A stretch of 5,554 bases of DNA from Phycisphaerales bacterium. Lineage in GTDB: Bacteria; Planctomycetota; Phycisphaerae; Phycisphaerales; SM1A02. The notes beneath the pieces were generated by a model. It did not search any database, was not told where the DNA came from, and worked only from the letters and a program-made list of their open reading frames with translations. The stretch lies in NCBI GenBank assembly GCA_018882625.1, contig VERO01000166.1, positions 1 to 5,554 on the forward strand, in the 5' to 3' direction. The position numbers were made by a program, and so were the translations under genes. Below, piece by piece: positions 1 through 5,554 of the stretch; positions within the stretch are counted from its first letter, which is position 1; every line of letters starts with the position of its first letter.

Positions 1-1
1 C

Positions 2-1345
2 GCGCTGCTCCTGATGACGCGGGGCACGAGCGCGTGGTCGCTCGGTTTCCCGGGCGACTCGCGGGCGCTTTTCGTGGAGGCGGACCGCATCCACCAGCGC
101 GTCGCCGAGAGTCCCCTGCATCCCCGGGCCCTATGGTCGCGATCGTGGGTCGCACGCACGGAGCAGGATCCTTCCGCCAGCGCCCGACTCGCGGGCGAGG
201 TGGAAGCCGCATGGATCGATGCGGTCGGAATCGGATCGCAGGAGCACCTCGACTCGCTGAGACTGCGGCGGGACATGGACGCCCTGGTGCCCGGTCGGCT
301 ACCGGCCGCGGTGGCGGTCGCGGAGGAGGTCGCCGAGCGATCCGCGGCACGCAGTCCAGGATCGCGCGATGCGCTCGACGATGCCGTCGTGCTCGGGGAG
401 CTGCTCTGGGCCAGCGGTTCACGCGACGACGCGCGAGCGGTGCTTGACCCCGTCCTCAGGTCACTGCGCCTGGGTGCGGGCTCGGCAGAGCTCCGAGTGC
501 GCGTGCTGATCACCATGGGCCGCCTGCTTGCGCAATCCTCCAGTCTTGATGTGGCCGCCGTAGGTCAGGGGCTCGACATGCTGCGCGAGGCCAAGGTGCT
601 CGCCGCCGAGATCTGGGGCATAGGGCACCCAATGTCGTTCCAGGCGCGTGGCGATCTGGCCTCAAGCCTGATCTGGGCGAAGGGCACGGACCCTGCCGCG
701 ACTACGGAGGCAGTGGCGCTGCTCGAGGAGAGCTTCTCGATCGATCGGCGCCTGGACCTTGCGCGCAGCTCGCTGCCGATCGACCAGTCGACGCTGTCGG
801 TGATTCTCTCCAACGGCGCCATCGAGCGGAACGACGCCGCCGAGTGCGAGCGAGCTGTGGCGCTCGCCACTGGGGCGCTCGACATGGCACGTGCGAGGCT
901 TGGCCGGGCATCTGACGTCACGCTGCAGATTGCCCGCTCGACGGCCATCACCTACGCGCTGTGCGGAAGCATGGCAGACGCGGAGCGGCTCGTCCGCGAC
1001 TGCATCGCCGCACGCTCGGTCAGCGGCGAATCCGCCGGATCGATGCCCATGCTGATGCTCTCCTTCGACCTCGCGCGCATCGCGCACGCCATGGGTCGGT
1101 CTGGTGAGGCGCTGCGGATCCTTGAGGACGCCCAGGCCGCCGCGCAGCGCGATCGCCCGGAGGACTCAGAGTCCCGATGGTGGGTGTCGACGCTGCTGCT
1201 CGGGATGCTCGAGGCTTCAGGCGCAGAGGCAGGGCGCATCGAGGCGCAGAGGCTTGAGGTGACGAAGCTGCGGGCGGCGGCCAATGCAACGGGCCAGCAT
1301 GGGTGCGGGGACTGGCGCGAGCTGCCTTGGCGCAGCGCACAGTAG
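2..1345 (+). CDS. TPR-repeat (kinesin-light-chain-like) protein, 5'-partial
   Basis: The reading frame is open to the left edge, so the true start is probably outside the window; the first ATG inside is at 14 and gives 443 residues. Numbering from that Met, the protein is almost wholly alpha-helical, with degenerate TPR-like units at roughly 117-155, 160-200, 203-248, 256-298, 299-340 and 345-384. The best unit (about 297-335) has the kinesin-light-chain/TPR_10 layout: LG, then TL, a small-residue helix, and AERLVRDCIAAR. There is no signal peptide or catalytic motif in the visible part. TPR arrays are protein-interaction scaffolds. In planctomycetes such arrays often form the C-terminal half of Ser/Thr protein kinases, so a kinase domain upstream is possible but not seen. 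The ending, with a CGDW segment followed by RELPWRSAQ, is not recognised. It is convergent with the esterase. The fold is fairly sure; the function is unknown. Confidence 0.8.
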   Translation, partial: ALLLMTRGTSAWSLGFPGDSRALFVEADRIHQRVAESPLHPRALWSRSWVARTEQDPSASARLAGEVEAAWIDAVGIGSQEHLDSLRLRRDMDALVPGRLPAAVAVAEEVAERSAARSPGSRDALDDAVVLGELLWASGSRDDARAVLDPVLRSLRLGAGSAELRVRVLITMGRLLAQSSSLDVAAVGQGLDMLREAKVLAAEIWGIGHPMSFQARGDLASSLIWAKGTDPAATTEAVALLEESFSIDRRLDLARSSLPIDQSTLSVILSNGAIERNDAAECERAVALATGALDMARARLGRASDVTLQIARSTAITYALCGSMADAERLVRDCIAARSVSGESAGSMPMLMLSFDLARIAHAMGRSGEALRILEDAQAAAQRDRPEDSESRWWVSTLLLGMLEASGAEAGRIEAQRLEVTKLRAAANATGQHGCGDWRELPWRSAQ

Positions 1346-1370
1346 CTGTGCCCGAGACTCGGGCCATAGC
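1345..1370. terminator. Hairpin between convergent genes, terminator-like
   Basis: Directly after the TAG stop of the TPR gene, GCCCGA (1350-1355) pairs with TCGGGC (1359-1364) around a 3-nt loop. The stem can continue outward, after one bulged C (1365), by pairing 1345-1349 with 1366-1370, including one G-U pair. That gives about 11 base pairs. No T-run follows on either strand, so it is not a classic intrinsic terminator. Its place in the 78-bp gap between two converging stops suggests a 3'-end or bidirectional termination structure. The rest of the gap (1371-1423) shows nothing I recognise. Confidence 0.4.
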
Positions 1371-1423
1371 GCATCCCGCGCCGCTCGCGTCGCACCGGAC
1401 TTGCCGCACGGCCCCTGCGACGT

Positions 1424-2497
1424 TCAGCTCACTGGACCCCACGCCGCGAGCAGCAGGCTGAGGTCGGTGCCGTCGACATTGCCGCTGCCGTTGACATCGG
1501 CGATACCGCTCCCAGGGCCCCACGCGGCGAGGACTGTCGCGAGGTCTGCGGCGTTGACGGTGCCGCTGCAGTCGACGTCCGCAGGCTGCGTGCAGGGTGT
1601 TGCGAGCGCATCAAGGTAGAAGTTCCAGCCCTCAAGGCCAAGGCCCTGAAGCGTGAGGAGCGCGTCATGACCCACGCCCGGCACCACCACAAGCTCGTTC
1701 GGAACGTCGAGCGAGAGCAGGTGCGCATGGAATGCCTCGTTCGCAGGGAGCATGGCATCCAGCGAACCAACCCCAATCCGGATCCTTGTGCGCAGCACGA
1801 TGTGCGCATCCGCGCGCTGGGCAGCGATGGTCCAAGGGTGCTCGGCCAGGTAGTAGGCAGGGTCGCTGCCCCACACGCGCTCGAACAGCGCCGCGCGCTG
1901 GTCCGGGGGCACATCCGTGGCATCGGGCGCATCCATGAAGTCCAGCTGCATTGGCCCTGCACCGAGCATCGACACGCCGGCAAACAGGTCAGGCCGGCGC
2001 AGCGCAAGCCGCCCGCTCCCCGCGCCGCCCATGCTGAAGCCCTCGATGATCCTGCCGCGCCGTGAGGCGATCGTGCGGAACGTGGAGTCGATGTGTGGGA
2101 TCAGGTCGTCGATCACCACCGACTCCATCGGCGTCACGCCGTCCTTGGAGTCGCACCACATGCTCGCGCCCATGCCATTGGGGAACACGACGAGCATCGG
2201 CGGGATCCGTCCCTGTGCCATCGCGGACGCGAACCAGTTCCGCATGGCGGGGATGCCCGCGATGGGGCTGCCTGATCCGTGCAGCCAGTACAGCACCGGA
2301 AAGCGGGCAGCAGGGCTGGCGTCATACGCGGGCGGCACGAAGATGTGGAAGCTGACAGTCGCCCCTGCTGCAGGGCTCGAGAAGGTGCGGTACTGCAGGC
2401 CAGGCGCGGTGACTGGCGGAGTGGTCCACTGCGCGGCGGCATCCGAGCCGGTGGAGGCCGCGACGGTGCATGCGAGAATCTGTATGCATCGTGTCAT
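1424..2497 (-). CDS. Secreted alpha/beta-hydrolase esterase with C-terminal dockerin-like repeats
   Basis: This is a putative esterase of the Esterase_D/feruloyl-esterase type (Pfam PF00756 style), predicted to cleave an ester outside the cytoplasm; its substrate is unknown. From the ATG at 2497 it has 357 residues. A signal peptide covers about 1-22 (MTR, hydrophobic core, then SDAAA before Q23). The hydrolase spans about 35-300: FPVLYWLHGSGS supplies the oxyanion region (73-77), GFSMGG the nucleophile S155, GSLDAML the likely acid D247 and GVGHD the likely base H277. The segment LIPHIDSTFRTIASRRGR is also typical of the family. Two dockerin-like repeats end the protein. I chose 2497 because it puts the signal peptide at the very N-terminus and avoids overlap with the divergent gene. 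ATGs at 2533 and 2554 are in frame; the one at 2533 would still leave a usable, longer signal peptide. I see no clear Shine-Dalgarno for any of them. Confidence 0.9.
   Translation of the reverse strand: MTRCIQILACTVAASTGSDAAAQWTTPPVTAPGLQYRTFSSPAAGATVSFHIFVPPAYDASPAARFPVLYWLHGSGSPIAGIPAMRNWFASAMAQGRIPPMLVVFPNGMGASMWCDSKDGVTPMESVVIDDLIPHIDSTFRTIASRRGRIIEGFSMGGAGSGRLALRRPDLFAGVSMLGAGPMQLDFMDAPDATDVPPDQRAALFERVWGSDPAYYLAEHPWTIAAQRADAHIVLRTRIRIGVGSLDAMLPANEAFHAHLLSLDVPNELVVVPGVGHDALLTLQGLGLEGWNFYLDALATPCTQPADVDCSGTVNAADLATVLAAWGPGSGIADVNGSGNVDGTDLSLLLAAWGPVS
1436..1579 (-). repeat. Tandem dockerin type I-like repeats encoded at the esterase C-terminus
   Basis: Two 21-residue units start 27 residues apart (residues 307-327 and 334-354, counting from the start at 2497). 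Unit 1 begins DVDCSGTVNAADL and unit 2 begins DVNGSGNVDGTDL; both end in AAWG. Calcium-loop ligand positions 1, 3, 5 and 12 are D307, D309, S311, D318 in the first and D334, N336, S338, D345 in the second, so both look able to bind calcium. In clostridia dockerins dock onto cohesins. In planctomycetes the repeats occur at the ends of many exported proteins with no known cellulosome, so the partner or anchoring role here is inference. Confidence 0.85.
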
Positions 2498-2536
2498 GCG
2501 CGTAATGTGCCAACGCAACCACCATCGGGACATGCC

Positions 2537-2950
2537 TTGACCGGACACCAGCACCCCATCATCCTGTTTGACGGCCGTTGCGGGCTGTGCGCATGGACCG
2601 TGCGTTTCATCGTAGCCCGGGATCGCCTCGGCAGTCTTCGCTTCGCGCCCCTTCAGGGACTGACCGCAGCGCGCGAGTGCGCTCGACTGGGCATCGCAGT
2701 GCCCGATGGCGATCCCGACACCATGATCCTGGTTGAAGGAGACCGTGCGCTCATGCGCTCCGATGCCGCACTGGCGATTGCTGCGCGCATGAGGCTGCCG
2801 TGGCGGCTTCTATCGGGGCTTCGGTTCTTGCCGCGGGGGATGCGCGACTGCGCGTACCGGTGGGTCGCGCGCCACCGCCACAGGTGGTTCGGTGGGGATG
2901 ACGTGTGCCTCGCCCCCACTCCACTCCTTCGCGAGCGCCTGCTCGACTGA
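2537..2950 (+). CDS. DCC family (DUF393) thiol-disulfide oxidoreductase-like protein
   Basis: This is a small protein (137 aa from the TTG) of the DCC family, PF04134/DUF393, whose Bacillus member is YuxK. The family is named for its DxxCxxC motif, seen here as D12-G-R-C15-G-L-C18 right after a short beta strand (PIILF). Other family landmarks are the RFAPLQ segment (35-40), a MRSDAAL segment (73-79), LPWRLL (88-92), and the C-terminal LPRGMRDCAYRWVARHRHRW then FGG and C124 with a closing RERLLD. The CxxC suggests a thioredoxin-like redox role, but the biochemical function of the family is poorly defined. There is no signal peptide, so it is probably cytoplasmic. No in-frame ATG lies close upstream. 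The TTG at 2537 has GGGA (2527-2530) 6 nt before it and starts just ahead of the conserved strand; a GTG at 2507 is the alternative, adding 10 residues with no visible ribosome site. The open frame continues further upstream only as antisense to the esterase. Confidence 0.85.
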   Translation: MTGHQHPIILFDGRCGLCAWTVRFIVARDRLGSLRFAPLQGLTAARECARLGIAVPDGDPDTMILVEGDRALMRSDAALAIAARMRLPWRLLSGLRFLPRGMRDCAYRWVARHRHRWFGGDDVCLAPTPLLRERLLD

Positions 2951-2964
2951 GGCACCGTCGCCCC

Positions 2965-2993
2965 CGCCGGGCCGAGACGATCACTCGCCGGCG
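2965..2993 (+). terminator. Hairpin downstream of the DCC gene, terminator-like
   Basis: CGCCGG (2965-2970) pairs with CCGGCG (2988-2993), and inside it CGAG (2973-2976) pairs with CTCG (2984-2987) around a 7-nt loop. Only two bases (2971-2972) are bulged, so about 10 GC-rich pairs form. It begins 14 nt after the DCC stop. No U-run follows, so intrinsic termination is uncertain; the position fits a 3'-end structure separating this gene from the flippase. Confidence 0.4.
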
Positions 2994-3007
2994 CGTGTAA
3001 GACCTAT

Positions 3008-3068
3008 GGTTCGGCACTGATACCGCAGGCCGCGGTTCGGCCCGTCGCTGTCGCCGAAACCGGTTCGA
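3008..3068 (+). repeat. Three direct GGTTCGR heptamers upstream of the flippase
   Basis: GGTTCGGC occurs at 3008-3015 and again at 3034-3041, and GGTTCGA at 3062-3068, giving start-to-start steps of 26 and 28 nt. The second copy also forms one arm of the hairpin at 3033-3062, and the third overlaps the candidate -35 element. They could be operator half-sites on about the same helix face with wide spacing, or chance in GC-rich DNA. No known regulator site is recognised. Confidence 0.3.
3033..3062. promoter_or_regulatory. Inverted repeat / hairpin upstream of the flippase promoter region
   Basis: CGGTTCGGC (3033-3041) pairs with GCCGAAACCG (3053-3062), making nine pairs with a single bulged A and an 11-nt loop. 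It lies about 100 nt before the flippase start codon and just upstream of the candidate -35 element. It could be an operator, a leader structure if transcription starts further upstream, or a second 3' structure for the DCC transcript. The sequence alone does not decide. Confidence 0.35.
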
Positions 3069-3093
3069 CCAACTGCCATGCTTGCGCTAGTCT
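3065..3093 (+). promoter_or_regulatory. Weak candidate sigma70-type promoter for the flippase
   Basis: TCGACC (3065-3070) resembles a -35 TTGACA at four positions, and TAGTCT (3088-3093) keeps the first two and the last bases of a -10 TATAAT; the spacer is 17 nt. Transcription would begin near 3100 and leave a leader of about 65 nt. The matches are poor and planctomycete promoters are not well defined, so this is only the best candidate in the 215-bp gap. The remainder of the gap (3094-3150) has no recognisable feature. Confidence 0.25.
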
Positions 3094-3165
3094 GGACTTG
3101 TCTCTCGTGCGTGCCGCTGTGGCACACGGCCGTACGGTTGTCCTTCTCGTGGGTGGGCGCATGTC

Positions 3166-4722
3166 ATGGTCCTCGCTGTCGCCGTCACCATCGTCTCCAA
3201 CGCGATCTCGCGAGCCGCCGCGGTGCTCGCACAGGTCATCGTGGGGCTCTACCTCACGGAGTCGGAGGTGGGCGCATTCGCGATTGCGCTCGGCATCAAC
3301 GGCTTCTGCTGCGTCATGCGCAGCGGCGGCCTCAGCTACTGCCTCCCCACGCTGAGGGCTGACGAGTACGACCGGTCTGCGGGCCGGTACCTCGCGTGGG
3401 GACTTACGTTCGCGAGCTTCGGCGGGATCCTCACGGCTGTCTCGGCTGGAGTTGCGCCCAAGCTCCCATGGCTTCAGGCGGCGGCCGATGCGCCAGGGCT
3501 CGCCCCAAGCCTCCTGCTCCTGGCCGTGCGGCAGTTTCTGGTGCCGCTCGGCCTCCTTGCGCGCTCGCGCATGGCCGTCAACCTGCGCTTCGGCGAGCTG
3601 GCCAAGCTTGACTCGGCGATAGCCATCCTTCGCCTGGCACTCACATGGGTCTGTGCGCACGAGGGACTCGGGACGCTTGCCATGGTCATTCCGATCGTGG
3701 CGACATCGGTTGCCGAGACGATCTACTGCCTCTGCGTCGCAGGCCTCACGAGGGAGTCCTTCCGAGCCCGAGGCTCGACGCTCCGCGCCATGGCGCACCA
3801 CATGGCGTGGCCCATCGCGGTCGCCTCGCTGACCTCCATTGGCGTCGAGTGCCACTACCTGATCATCGGCACGATGATCCCGATCGCGACCGTTGGCGTC
3901 TTCTACTTCGCGCTCCAGCTGGCCATGCAGCCTGTGATGATGGTGGGCATGGCCTTCCAGCGCGTGTTCGCCCCGCTGCTGGCGCGCATCCGCGGCGACC
4001 GGGAGGCGGAGTCGTACCTGGTATCGCGCGTGTTCATGGGTGCCATGCTGCTGGTTCCGGTGACCACGCTGAGCATCGGCGGACTGTTCCCGTATGTCGA
4101 ACGCATGGTGTGGGACGGCAGGTGGGCGGAAGCTGCCATTCCGGTCGCGTGGCTCAGCGTTGGCGCGACATTCTCCACCGCAACGTCGGTGCTGGTCGGT
4201 CCGCTGATGGGCGCGCGCCACTTCAAGGCGCTCGCAGGCATCGAGCTGTCGAGGACGCTCGGCGTGTTCGGCGGCGCCATGGCCGGAGGCCTCCTTGCTG
4301 CGGCGCTGCCTCCCCAGCAGAGCGTGTTCCTTCAACCCGCTGCGATCGTCGCGGCCATGACCTCCGTGGGAATCACTGTGACGTCAGTGATCCAGCTCGG
4401 CAGGATCATGAGGCACTACGGCCTCCCGTGGGGCGACATCGCGCATCACCTCGTGTACGGACCGACGCTCAGCGTCCTGACGATCGTTGGCGCGGTCTCC
4501 GTGGCGGACAGCGCCGCGAACTCCTTCACCCTTCCGGCCGGAAGGACCGGTGCGGCGATTGAGCTTGCGATCGCCACGTGCGTGTTCTCCGGGATCACCA
4601 TCCTCGCGTTCCGGACGCTTGCGGAGTCGACCGTGCGCGCGGTGGCGCAGCTGCTCCCAGCGCCATGGAAGGGCCTGTTCCGGAAGGTGCTTCTGCTTGG
4701 CCCATCCGACGACGAGGCGTGA
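3166..4722 (+). CDS. Polysaccharide/oligosaccharide flippase (MOP superfamily, Wzx-like)
   Basis: This integral inner-membrane protein of 518 aa belongs to the MATE/PST-type MOP exporters that flip lipid-linked glycans to the outer face of the membrane for surface polysaccharide or O-antigen assembly. The assignment rests on overall form. There are about 12-14 hydrophobic segments, roughly at 3-30, 36-60, 75-98, 112-133, 150-163, 167-192, 213-238, 242-262, 288-310, 325-347, 364-382, 390-412, 430-448 and 463-483. The middle has the family-like stretch VFYFALQLAMQP ... FQRVFAPLLARI ... and later a WAEAAIPVAWL segment after a GxxW-like motif. Length is normal to slightly long for the family. The ATG at 3166 has GGGTGGG at 3151-3157, 8 nt upstream. 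An overlapping out-of-frame ATG lies at 3161. No glycosyltransferase, ligase or polymerase is adjacent in this window, so the glycan substrate cannot be inferred. A lipid II-type or other MOP substrate is the alternative. Confidence 0.85.
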   Translation: MVLAVAVTIVSNAISRAAAVLAQVIVGLYLTESEVGAFAIALGINGFCCVMRSGGLSYCLPTLRADEYDRSAGRYLAWGLTFASFGGILTAVSAGVAPKLPWLQAAADAPGLAPSLLLLAVRQFLVPLGLLARSRMAVNLRFGELAKLDSAIAILRLALTWVCAHEGLGTLAMVIPIVATSVAETIYCLCVAGLTRESFRARGSTLRAMAHHMAWPIAVASLTSIGVECHYLIIGTMIPIATVGVFYFALQLAMQPVMMVGMAFQRVFAPLLARIRGDREAESYLVSRVFMGAMLLVPVTTLSIGGLFPYVERMVWDGRWAEAAIPVAWLSVGATFSTATSVLVGPLMGARHFKALAGIELSRTLGVFGGAMAGGLLAAALPPQQSVFLQPAAIVAAMTSVGITVTSVIQLGRIMRHYGLPWGDIAHHLVYGPTLSVLTIVGAVSVADSAANSFTLPAGRTGAAIELAIATCVFSGITILAFRTLAESTVRAVAQLLPAPWKGLFRKVLLLGPSDDEA

Positions 4723-4784
4723 GCTCGAGCACCCCGCATGGCGCACCAGCCTCGGCCCCGACGATGTTGCCCTTTCCCGGGCGG

Positions 4785-5554
4785 CTAGTCCGCAATACGC
4801 GGGTTGGCCGCGCCGTGCGCGATGTCGATGAGCAGCGGAAGGTGATCGGATCCGATGTCAGGACCGGCCGCCAGTCCCGCGATGCCGATGCCGGGCGACA
4901 CGAAGCAGTGGTCGATGGCGATGCGCAGCGGGGGCGGCCACGGGATGCCGCCCACCCGTGCGGGCCATGTGGTCACCAGGCCGGTCGCTGATGCGGCGCT
5001 TCGCATGCCGCTGCGTGCGCCGAAGGCCGCAAGCGCACGACCGAATGGCGTGTCATTGAAGTCGGCGACGATCGCCGTCGGCATGCCTGAGTCCGAGCAT
5101 CGCTGCGCAAGCCACCGGATCTCCGAATCGCGCATCCTGGCCGCGTCTGCGCTGACCGGGGGCACCGGGTGGGCCACCATGATGCGCAGCGGCCCATCGG
5201 GCGCATCCACGGTGACATCAACCATCGGGAATCGGCCCTCAGGACTCACGAACGCCTTCGCATCGCGAAGGGCATGCCTGCTGAGCACCGCCACCCCGGA
5301 CATCGCATGGCCATCGGCGCGGATGAACGCATGCGGCCATCTGGCACCGCCAGGTCCAGCGACCGAACCCAGCGCGTCCGCCCATTCAGCCGAGCACTCG
5401 ACGATGGCCACGACGTCGGCGTCGCTGGCCGAGAACCACGCCATCGAACTGGCTGAAGGCGCACTCCATGCGTTGACATTCGCGTACGCGATGCGCATCG
5501 TGCGCACAGGCACCGGCGCCTCGCGCGGCAGCAGCACTGGGAGCACCCACAGGC
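4785..5554 (-). CDS. Endonuclease/exonuclease/phosphatase-family protein, 5'-partial
   Basis: This is an EEP-fold metal-dependent phosphoesterase domain (PF03372 type). The frame is open to the right edge, with Leu-Trp codons before the GTG at 5546, so the start is probably outside the window. Counting from that GTG, 253 residues are visible. The motifs come in family order: YANVNAW (21-27), DVVAIVE with the metal-binding E50, SGVAVLSR (83-90), VAHPVPP with H126, IVADFNDTPFG with D162 and N164, IDHCFVS with D212 and H213, and GSDHLPLL with catalytic D234 and H235. All expected active-site residues are present; the usual GDFN is ADFN. The residues WVLPVLLPRE before the domain look like the end of a membrane segment, matching the membrane-anchored EEP proteins whose domain faces outward, but this is inference. 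A start at the internal ATG (5498) would instead give a bare cytoplasmic domain. The substrate, nucleic acid or phospholipid/inositol phosphate, cannot be told. It converges on the flippase with 62 bp between stops and no convincing terminator there. Confidence 0.85.
   Translation of the reverse strand, partial: LWVLPVLLPREAPVPVRTMRIAYANVNAWSAPSASSMAWFSASDADVVAIVECSAEWADALGSVAGPGGARWPHAFIRADGHAMSGVAVLSRHALRDAKAFVSPEGRFPMVDVTVDAPDGPLRIMVAHPVPPVSADAARMRDSEIRWLAQRCSDSGMPTAIVADFNDTPFGRALAAFGARSGMRSAASATGLVTTWPARVGGIPWPPPLRIAIDHCFVSPGIGIAGLAAGPDIGSDHLPLLIDIAHGAANPRIAD

Noticed and set aside
2279..2536. An N-terminal extension of the DCC protein back to an ATG at 2279
   Set aside because: The added 86 codons are antisense to the esterase signal peptide and catalytic domain and resemble no family sequence; DCC proteins normally begin just before the DxxCxxC strand.
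3059..3075. GGTTCGA resembling a tRNA T-loop
   Set aside because: The flanking bases do not form the 5-bp T stem, and no acceptor, D or anticodon arms are present; the motif is one of three GGTTCGR copies.
3078..3362. Two short + strand frames starting at 3078 and 3098, upstream of and overlapping the flippase start
   Set aside because: Neither has a ribosome site or a recognisable product; most of each lies inside the flippase in another frame. A leader peptide cannot be excluded but has no support.
3004..4335. A 443-codon open frame on the - strand, antisense to the flippase
   Set aside because: It is rich in Arg, His, Glu and Ala with no recognisable domain or hydrophobic core, as expected of the complement of a GC-rich membrane-protein gene. 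The sense frame has clear flippase features.
3645..4562. A 305-codon + strand frame overlapping the flippase
   Set aside because: It lies wholly inside the flippase, with a low-complexity Arg/His/Gly/Pro composition and no domain; a GC-rich frame shadow.
4723..4784. A possible terminator between the flippase and the EEP gene (GCCC at 4769-4772 with GGGC at 4779-4782)
   Set aside because: The stem is only four base pairs with no T-run, too weak to call. Nothing else is seen in this 62-bp gap.

Overview
The window is GC-rich throughout (by eye about two thirds G+C) and densely coding. It suggests a planctomycete, most likely of the Phycisphaerae type. The main clue is the secreted esterase, which ends in two dockerin-like repeats of the form D-x-[DN]-x-S-G-...-D-L-...-A-A-W-G. 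Such C-terminal repeats are widespread on exported planctomycete proteins. A TPR-rich protein at the left edge also fits that group. The assignment is inference from protein style; there is no rRNA or marker gene here.

Layout, left to right: (1) the 3' part of a TPR / kinesin-light-chain-like repeat protein on the + strand, open at the left edge and ending at 1345. (2) A 78-bp convergent gap with a strong hairpin. (3) A secreted alpha/beta-hydrolase esterase with a dockerin tail on the - strand (1424-2497). (4) A very short divergent gap, then a small DCC-family (DUF393) thiol-disulfide-oxidoreductase-like protein on the + strand (about 2537-2950), probably with a TTG start. (5) A 215-bp non-coding stretch (2951-3165) with two hairpins, a thrice-repeated GGTTCGR heptamer and a weak candidate promoter. 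(6) A 518-aa MOP-superfamily polysaccharide/oligosaccharide flippase on the + strand (3166-4722). (7) A 62-bp convergent gap, then an endonuclease/exonuclease/phosphatase-fold protein on the - strand that runs off the right edge.

The genes do not form an evident pathway or operon. Strand changes separate most of them, and the flippase has no glycosyltransferase or polymerase beside it here. I see no mobile element, CRISPR array, tRNA or rRNA, and no convincing new multi-gene system. The points most worth a second look are the almost gapless divergent esterase/DCC pair and the structured leader upstream of the flippase.
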